A DNA stretch of 9,485 bases from DATAOG01 sp046727895 (lineage in GTDB: Bacteria; Pseudomonadota; Alphaproteobacteria; Geminicoccales; Geminicoccaceae), in contig JBKPDM010000362.1 in NCBI GenBank assembly GCA_046727895.1, forward strand, positions 1 to 9,485. Reading direction: 5' to 3'. The translations under genes were made by a program, and so were the position numbers. Of this stretch, positions 5,038 through 9,485 are shown piece by piece. Numbering within the stretch: the stretch's first letter is position 1; each line of letters starts with the position of its first letter. The notes below the pieces were generated by a model. That model ran no database searches. It had not been told where the DNA came from and was given only the letters and a program-made list of their open reading frames with translations.

Positions 5038-6996
5038 CTAGGGGGAGGTCAGCTTGATCTCGATCCTCCGGTTGCGGCGATAGGCGATCTCGTCGTGCCG
5101 CTCGTCCAGCGGCTGGAAGCTGGCAAACCCGGCCACCGCGATTCGTTCGGGCGAAATGCCCTGGCTAATCAGGAACTTGCCGACGTTGATCGCACGCTCG
5201 GTCGACAGCTCCCAGTTCGAAGGAAATTCCGGCGTACTGATCGGCCGCTCGTCGGTGTGGCCATCGATCTCGAGGACCCATGGCAGGTCGCTCGGAATTT
5301 CCGCCGAAATCTGTCGCAGGCTGTCAGCGAGCTTGCGCAGCTCCGTCTGTCCGCCCGGCTCGATGTCGGCCGATGCGGTCGGGAACAGGACTTCGGACTG
5401 AAACACGAAACGATCGCCGACGGTCCGGATGTCCGGGCGGTCGCCCAGCAGCTGGCGCAGGCGGCCGAAGAACTCGGAGCGGAACCGGCTCAGCTCCTCG
5501 ACCTTGTTGGCGAGCGCCAGGTTGAGTTTGCTACCGAGGTCGGCGATCGTGACCTGCTGATCCTCGACTTTTTGCTTCTCGGTATCGAGGGCCTGCTGAA
5601 TTGAGGCCAACTGAACCCGGAGCGCGTTGATCTGGCGGTTCAGGACCTCGACCTGATTGAGCGCTTCGCGGGACAGCGTCTGCTCGGTGGCCAGGGCCTC
5701 ATCGGAGCGTCCGGCGTTGCGCAGCAGATCAGCGATGCGAAGGTCCCGCTTCTCGATCTCGCTCTGGGCGAGCGAGGTGCGCTCCTGCTCGCTGGCAAGC
5801 TTGGCCTCGAGCTCGCTCGCCCGGTCGCGCGTCTGGCCCAGCTCGAGCAGCAGCTGCTCGCGGGCCCGCTTCAGCTCCTCGGCGGTCGCGCTGGTCGCGC
5901 TCTGCTTGCCCCGCTCCGCCTGGAGGAGGCCAGCGAGCTCCGCCAGGCGCCGCTCGCGCTCTGCGGCATCACCGCCCGCCGCTTCAAGCTGTGAGGCCAG
6001 CGCCGCGACGCGCTGCTCAGCGGCCTGTTTGTCCGCCTGAGCGGTGTTGACGAGCGCGCTCAGACGGGCGACCTCGGAATCCTGAGCGCCGCGCTCTTTG
6101 CGCGCAGTGTCGAGCTGCTGCGTCAACTCCGTGAGCCGCTGATCGGCCGCCGTCTTGTCGCTGCGCGCGGTCTGCAGCAGCTGGGTGAGGCGCGCGATCT
6201 GGCTCGCCAGATCGAGAGATTTCTGATCGGACGCGGTGACCGACTGCTTGAGTTCCCCGACCTGGCCCTGGAGTGTGGCGACCTGCCCCTGCGCGGCCTG
6301 CAGCAGATCGGCGAGTCGCGCGATCTCCCTGGTCGCGTCGCCCTTGGCGGTCTCCGCCGCCTTGAGCATGGCCGTCATCTCCGCGACCTGCAGGTCGAGC
6401 TCGTGGCGGGTTTTCTGCAGCGTATCGATGTCGCGCCGGAGCTGGATCAGCTGCGCGAGCTGCGCCTCGATCGTCGCCTTGTCGGTGGTCACGTTCTGCT
6501 GGGCCTTCTGCAGCTCGGCCTCGAGCTTGGCCCGCAGATCGGTCGTCCGCTCGAGTTCGGCCTGCAACTGCTGGCTCTTGTTGGCTTCGACCCGCAGCTC
6601 GTTCAATGTCTGGGTCAGCTGCGTCTTCTCGTCCTGGAGCTGAAACAGCTGGTCACGAAACTGGTCGCGCTCGGACTGGGCCTTGGACAGCTGCGCCGCG
6701 GCATCGTCGCGATCGGCCTGCGCGGCCTGTAGATTCGACGACAGCTTCGCCACCGAAAGGCGCAGCTCGTCGTTGGTGGTGGTCTCGAGATCGAGCTGCT
6801 GGGTCAGCTGGGTGATCGCCGCCTGCAGGCTCGCCAGCTTGCTGTCCTTGCCCTGGAGCAGCCGATTGAGAAAGAACTGCGCGAGCACGAACACCACCAG
6901 CAGAAAGATGATCGACATGAGCAGCGTCGACAGGGCGTCGACGTAGCCGGGCCAGATGTCGGGGCTCTGACGGAGCTCTCGGCGCGAGCGAGCCAT
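5038..6996 (-). CDS. MotB/OmpA-like cell-wall-anchored motor subunit with very long coiled coil, 652 aa
   Basis: Domain order: a short cytoplasmic basic N-terminus (1-13); one membrane helix (about 20-44) carrying D20 in YVDALSTLLM, equivalent to the proton-accepting Asp of MotB/ExbD/TolR; a predicted periplasmic coiled coil (about 50-505); and a C-terminal OmpA/Pal-type peptidoglycan-binding domain (about 525-650) with DGHTDERP (578-585), NWELSTERA (594-602) and RRNRRIEI (640-647). There is no proline between residues 17 and 520 and I see no cysteine anywhere. Residues 225-392 are four 42-residue repeats. Typical MotB is roughly 250-350 aa, so this one is greatly extended. It starts 10 bp after the MotA-like gene, with no strong ribosome-binding site, which suggests translational coupling. 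Family knowledge predicts an ion-driven stator anchored to the wall; the cellular task is unknown. The conserved Asp and complete OmpA motifs argue that it is functional. Confidence 0.92.
   Translation of the reverse strand: MARSRRELRQSPDIWPGYVDALSTLLMSIIFLLVVFVLAQFFLNRLLQGKDSKLASLQAAITQLTQQLDLETTTNDELRLSVAKLSSNLQAAQADRDDAAAQLSKAQSERDQFRDQLFQLQDEKTQLTQTLNELRVEANKSQQLQAELERTTDLRAKLEAELQKAQQNVTTDKATIEAQLAQLIQLRRDIDTLQKTRHELDLQVAEMTAMLKAAETAKGDATREIARLADLLQAAQGQVATLQGQVGELKQSVTASDQKSLDLASQIARLTQLLQTARSDKTAADQRLTELTQQLDTARKERGAQDSEVARLSALVNTAQADKQAAEQRVAALASQLEAAGGDAAERERRLAELAGLLQAERGKQSATSATAEELKRAREQLLLELGQTRDRASELEAKLASEQERTSLAQSEIEKRDLRIADLLRNAGRSDEALATEQTLSREALNQVEVLNRQINALRVQLASIQQALDTEKQKVEDQQVTIADLGSKLNLALANKVEELSRFRSEFFGRLRQLLGDRPDIRTVGDRFVFQSEVLFPTASADIEPGGQTELRKLADSLRQISAEIPSDLPWVLEIDGHTDERPISTPEFPSNWELSTERAINVGKFLISQGISPERIAVAGFASFQPLDERHDEIAYRRNRRIEIKLTSP
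5821..6324 (-). repeat. Four tandem 42-residue (126-bp) repeats inside the MotB-like coiled coil
   Basis: The motifs IARLADLLQAAQ (residue 225), IARLTQLLQTAR (267), VARLSALVNTAQ (309) and LAELAGLLQAER (351) begin exactly 42 residues apart. The hydrophobic positions later in each unit (unit positions 22, 25 and 29) largely match as well. Units 2 and 3 are the most similar. A degenerate fifth unit may start at residue 393 (ASELEAKLASEQ). Forty-two residues is six heptads, so register is kept through the array. The repeat has diverged at the DNA level. Confidence 0.75.
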
Positions 6997-7006
6997 GGCT
7001 TCGGGT

Positions 7007-8158
7007 CTACCCGGACAGTGCCCGCGGCTCGCCGGCGACCGCGGCGATGGTACGCGCGACCATCTTGATCTCGCTGCGCAGCTCGTGGGTCATCTGACTG
7101 CGGCCCTGAACCGCCTCATCGAGCAGGCGGGCAAGATAGACGTCCATGTTGCGAATGTGATTGCGGGTCGCTTCGTCGAAGCCGCCACCCTCGGTCTCGG
7201 CGAGGCGGGCGAGCAGTGGCCTCAGCTCTTCCTGGCTGGAGATCAGGCGGGCGAGCAGCGCCTGCTCGGTGGCGATCTGATCGCCGAGCGAGCTCAGCCG
7301 TTCGGTGAGCGCAATCAGCCCGGAGTGGACCGTCGCCTGATTCTCTTCCGAGCGGGCCACGGAACGCTGCAGGCTCTCGAGGTTCTCGGCGGTCTGCTCG
7401 AGCATCGCCTGGACGTAGGCCGGAATGTTGACATCGCCACCGCTGGGCGCGGGAGCCGAACCGCTCAGCCGGGTCAGCCCCGAGAGCCACTCCTCCATCT
7501 CGTTGTAGAAGCTGTTTTGCGCCTGGGTCGCCTGCAGATCAAGGAAGCCGAGCACCAGAGATCCTGCGAGGCCGAACAGCGAGGAGCTGAAGGCCGTGCC
7601 CATGCCGGCCATCGGCGCGGCGAGGCCCGCCTTCAGCTGGTCGAACACGACCACCAGATCGCCCTCGCCGACCGACAGCTCTTTGATCACCTGCCCGACC
7701 GAGCCGATCGTCTGGAGCAACCCCCAGAACGTGCCGAGCAGCCCAAGAAAGATCAACAGGCCGATCTGATAGCGCGAGATGTCGCGCGACTCGTCGAGCC
7801 GCGTGCTGATGCTGTCGAGCAGATAGCGCACGGACATCGCCGGCAGCATGACCCGGCCGCGCCGCTCCTGCTCACCGAGCGCGCTGGCCACCGGTGCGAG
7901 CAGGCGGGGCGCAGCCTGGAGCGAGAAGCCGGGCTGGCTGGTGCGGAAGGCCTCGATCCAGCGGATTTCCGGCTTGATGCTGAAGACGCGGCGGAAAATG
8001 TAGAAGATCCCGACCAGGAGCACGCCAAGGATCAGGCCGTTCAGCAGTGGATTGTACAGGTAGATCCGAAAAATGATCTGGTAGGCGAACGCGACCGCCG
8101 CCGCCGCCAGCACCAGGAACACGATCATGCGGTTGATGAAGCGTTGCGGATTGATCAT
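7007..8158 (-). CDS. MotA/TolQ/ExbB-like proton-channel protein, 383 aa
   Basis: This is predicted to form the membrane ring of a proton-driven motor around the MotB-like partner encoded next. Four membrane helices are visible: about 11-30, 37-58, 131-153 and 181-207. A cytoplasmic loop (about 60-130) separates the second and third, as in MotA/TolQ/ExbB. The family signatures lie in helix 3 (FLGLLGTFWGLLQTIGS, 137-153) and helix 4 (AGMGTAFSSSLFGLAGS, 184-200), including the conserved small and Thr/Ser residues that line the proton path. A cytoplasmic tail of about 175 residues (209-383) is polar and mostly helical. The ATG at 8158 has a weak GGGAAAG about 8 nt upstream. The stop is 10 bp before the MotB-like gene, so they form one unit. 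No flagellar, Tol-Pal or TonB gene lies nearby, so it is not named motA, tolQ or exbB. Confidence 0.92.
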   Translation of the reverse strand: MINPQRFINRMIVFLVLAAAAVAFAYQIIFRIYLYNPLLNGLILGVLLVGIFYIFRRVFSIKPEIRWIEAFRTSQPGFSLQAAPRLLAPVASALGEQERRGRVMLPAMSVRYLLDSISTRLDESRDISRYQIGLLIFLGLLGTFWGLLQTIGSVGQVIKELSVGEGDLVVVFDQLKAGLAAPMAGMGTAFSSSLFGLAGSLVLGFLDLQATQAQNSFYNEMEEWLSGLTRLSGSAPAPSGGDVNIPAYVQAMLEQTAENLESLQRSVARSEENQATVHSGLIALTERLSSLGDQIATEQALLARLISSQEELRPLLARLAETEGGGFDEATRNHIRNMDVYLARLLDEAVQGRSQMTHELRSEIKMVARTIAAVAGEPRALSG

Positions 8159-8421
8159 CGTCGGGCTTTCCCAACGGGGCTTCGAGCGATCGACAAAGCG
8201 CCACTGAACGCGGCCGCGGCTTGGCCGTCGCCCGGAATCTGACGCAAGCGAGCGGTCTTCGCGCTCGCGAGCCGGTCGAAGCGACTTAGCCTACAGACGT
8301 TTCTCAGCACTGAGAGATAACCTATTGAAGCACAGACATAACGACACGGGACTGCTACCACAAGCCAATTTCCGCCGCTGAAGCGGCTCTGGCTGCACTC
8401 CATGCTCGCGAAAGGTTAACG
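8159..8421. other. 263-bp intergenic region upstream of the MotA/MotB-like pair
   Basis: No convincing gene is seen. Positions 8281-8370 are about 48% G+C by hand count, clearly lower than the flanking genes, as expected for a promoter region. Notable elements are the 14-nt inverted repeat TCTCAGCACTGAGA (8302-8315), a 7-bp stem GCGAGCG/CGCTCGC with 7-nt loop (8248-8268), and a 5-bp GC stem with TGAA loop near the end of suhB (8374-8387 area). I could not identify a clear -35/-10 pair. Confidence 0.5.
8302..8315. promoter_or_regulatory. 14-nt inverted repeat, possible operator
   Basis: TCTCAG-CA-CTGAGA is a perfect 6-bp inverted repeat with a 2-nt centre. It lies 144 bp upstream of the MotA-like start codon within the AT-richer stretch. 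The size and symmetry suit a dimeric repressor site; no regulator is identified. Confidence 0.3.
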
Positions 8422-9207
8422 TCACAACAATTGCGCGAGCTGGGCAAACACTGCAGGATTGCCGGCGACCAGCGTCCCCGCGTCGAGCAGCTCGTCGTCG
8501 CCCTCGAGCCGCCCGACCAGGCCGCCGGCTTCACGGATCAGCACGATTCCGGCCGCCATGTCCCAGGGCTTCAGGCCATACTCCCAAAAGCCATCGAGGC
8601 GGCCGCTGGCCACATAGGCGAGATCGAGAGAGGCGGTGCCAAGGCGCCGAATCCCGGCGACGTGGTCGGAAATCCGCTCGAGCTGCGGCAAGAAACCCTT
8701 GGCGCGACCTGGCCAGTCGAGCACCGGAATGCCGGTGCCGATCAGGCAGCTCGAGAGCTCGCTCCGGCGCGAGACCCGGAGCCGGCGGTCATTGAGATAA
8801 GCACCCGCACCCTTCTCGGCGCAGAACATCTCGTCCTTGATCGGATCGTAGACCACGCCTGCGACCAGCTCGCCCCGCCGCTCGAGAGCGATCGAAATGG
8901 CAAAGTGCGGCATGGCGTGGAGGAAGTTGGTGGTGCCATCAAGAGGGTCGACGATCCAGCGGTGGTCGGTCTCCTCGCCGCCGATCGCGCCACTCTCCTC
9001 GAGGAGGAAGGCGAAGCCGGGTCGCGCCCGGCTGAGTTCCTCGCGCAGGATCTGCTCGGCGCGGCGGTCGGCCGCGGAGACGAAATCGCCCGGCCCCTTG
9101 ATCGAGACCTGCAGGTGCTCGACCTCGCCGAAGTCCCGCACCAGATGGCGCGCGGCCTTGTGCGCCGCCCGCACCATGACGTGGATGTTGGCCGAGCGAA
9201 GCGCCAC
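8422..9207 (-). CDS. suhB: Inositol-1-monophosphatase family protein, SuhB-like, 261 aa
   Basis: Members hydrolyse inositol monophosphate and related sugar phosphates with Mg2+ and Li+ sensitivity; SuhB of E. coli also joins the NusA-containing rRNA antitermination complex. All metal ligands are present: E70 in LLEES, D87 and D90 in WIVDPLDGTTN, and D216 in WDMAAG. KGPGDFVSAAD (38-48) is the usual N-terminal family segment, and LGTASLDLAYVASG (189-202) is also typical. The start is set at the GTG at 9207 because the alphaproteobacterial proteins begin near ALRSANI..MVRAA. Its ribosome-binding site is weak (AAAGG, 11 nt away). The ATG at 9285 would overlap the end of efp and adds an unrelated Pro/Ser-rich 26 residues, and an ATG at 9177 is a shorter option. 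It is 55 bp downstream of efp on the same strand, so co-transcription is likely. Confidence 0.94.
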   Translation of the reverse strand: MALRSANIHVMVRAAHKAARHLVRDFGEVEHLQVSIKGPGDFVSAADRRAEQILREELSRARPGFAFLLEESGAIGGEETDHRWIVDPLDGTTNFLHAMPHFAISIALERRGELVAGVVYDPIKDEMFCAEKGAGAYLNDRRLRVSRRSELSSCLIGTGIPVLDWPGRAKGFLPQLERISDHVAGIRRLGTASLDLAYVASGRLDGFWEYGLKPWDMAAGIVLIREAGGLVGRLEGDDELLDAGTLVAGNPAVFAQLAQLL

Positions 9208-9262
9208 GAAGCCGACTGCCTTTCCTGCCGTTGCTGGTGGTCTGTGCGATCTTGGCGTGGGG

Positions 9263-9485
9263 CTAATCCTTGGCCCGTTCGACATAGGTCGCTTCGGCGA
9301 TGTTCACGACCACGCGGGTGCCGGCCTCGATGTGCGGCGGCACCATGATCCGGACGCCGTTCTCGAGCACCGCCGGCTTGTAGGACGCCGCCGCGGTCTG
9401 GCCGCGGACCATCGGATCGGCCTCGACCACCTCGAGCACCACGGTGTCGGGCAGGTGGACCATCAGCGGCCGGCCCTCGTAGCTC
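9263..9485 (-). CDS. efp: Elongation factor P, C-terminal part (5' end outside the window)
   Basis: EF-P enters the ribosome between the P and E sites and relieves stalling at polyproline stretches. Only about the last 74 residues are present, from SYEGRPLMVHLPD to the stop at 9263-9265. The OB-fold segments VVLEVVEADPMVRGQT and KPAVLENGV and the C-terminal TRVVVN..TYVERA are diagnostic. The reading frame runs off the right edge without interruption, so the gene is cut by the window, not truncated; the ATG at 9463 is internal. The N-terminal domain with the modified Lys/Arg loop lies outside. It precedes suhB by 55 bp, a gene order I associate with alphaproteobacteria. Confidence 0.95.
   Translation of the reverse strand, partial: SYEGRPLMVHLPDTVVLEVVEADPMVRGQTAAASYKPAVLENGVRIMVPPHIEAGTRVVVNIAEATYVERAKD

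Noticed and set aside
5038..8158. Zorya-type anti-phage defence (ZorA/ZorB)
   Set aside because: The channel and OmpA-like proteins are reminiscent of ZorA/ZorB, but the long extension is on the MotB-like rather than the MotA-like subunit. No ZorC, helicase ZorD or nuclease ZorE gene is next to them; the flanks are suhB/efp and an RHH gene.
5038..8158. Flagellar MotAB or Tol-Pal stator
   Set aside because: No flagellar genes and no tolA, tolB or pal are nearby. The MotB-like protein is about twice the normal length, so neither name is supported.
6995..8242. Long plus-strand open frame (415 codons)
   Set aside because: It is antisense to the MotA-like gene, is Arg/Asp/Gln/His-rich without a domain, and owes its openness to codon bias on the other strand.
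8155..8403. 82-codon minus-strand frame ending in an ATGA overlap with the MotA-like start
   Set aside because: The overlap would suit translational coupling. However, there is no ribosome-binding site, the local G+C is low without coding bias, and the sequence shows no domain; it reads as leader DNA.
4988..8422. The 9-mer GGTTAACGT occurs on both sides of the motor locus (4988-4996 and 8414-8422), like a target-site duplication
   Set aside because: For two intergenic regions of about 200-260 bp a shared 9-mer has roughly a one in five chance. There is no transposase and no terminal inverted repeats, and the second copy overlaps the suhB stop codon.
8431..9348. Long plus-strand open frame opposite suhB
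   Set aside because: It is antisense to clear SuhB and EF-P coding sequence, with no recognisable motif.

Overview
This window is chromosomal DNA from a high-GC bacterium, most likely an alphaproteobacterium, possibly of a Rhodospirillales/Geminicoccales-like lineage. That is an inference from the cysteine-poor bL31 and bL36 proteins, the EF-P to SuhB gene order, and a MotA/MotB-like pair of a kind I associate with alphaproteobacteria. I see no transposase, integrase, tRNA, rRNA, CRISPR array or phage gene. The content looks like core genome plus a few lineage-specific genes.

Layout from left to right. (1) 51-1048, minus strand: two unrecognised small envelope proteins, one with three membrane segments and a proline-rich tail, the other with a signal-peptide-like start. 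(2) 1155-1609, minus strand: rpmJ and rpmE, forming a short ribosomal-protein operon with a well-formed promoter and a strong hairpin after rpmJ. (3) 1648-4525, plus strand: a divergent, tightly spaced pair encoding an MsbA-type ABC half-exporter and a zinc M19 (membrane/renal) dipeptidase. A 16-bp perfect palindrome with a TATATA core sits between the two divergent units. (4) 4615-4839, minus strand: a 74-residue ribbon-helix-helix regulator without an obvious toxin partner. It is preceded by two identical 10-bp direct repeats one helical turn apart. (5) 5038-8158, minus strand: a MotA/TolQ/ExbB-like proton-channel protein followed 10 bp later by a 652-residue MotB/OmpA-like protein. (6) 8422 to the right edge, minus strand: suhB-type inositol monophosphatase, preceded by the 3' end of efp.

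The most interesting part is region 5. The MotB-like partner keeps the membrane aspartate and a peptidoglycan-binding OmpA domain. Between them lies about 455 residues of predicted coiled coil, with no proline between residues 17 and 520. Its centre is built from at least four copies of an exact 42-residue (six-heptad) repeat. This predicts an ion-driven inner-membrane motor tethered to the cell wall by an unusually long periplasmic rod. The arrangement differs from flagellar MotAB, TolQR/ExbBD and Zorya ZorAB. I infer envelope work for it, but its task cannot be read from the sequence.

Functionally the window mixes translation (bL31, bL36, EF-P), rRNA/metabolite housekeeping (SuhB), envelope export and peptide processing (ABC exporter plus dipeptidase) and envelope mechanics (MotAB-like pair). 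Nearly all other long reading frames are antisense or frame-shifted shadows of these genes in GC-rich sequence.
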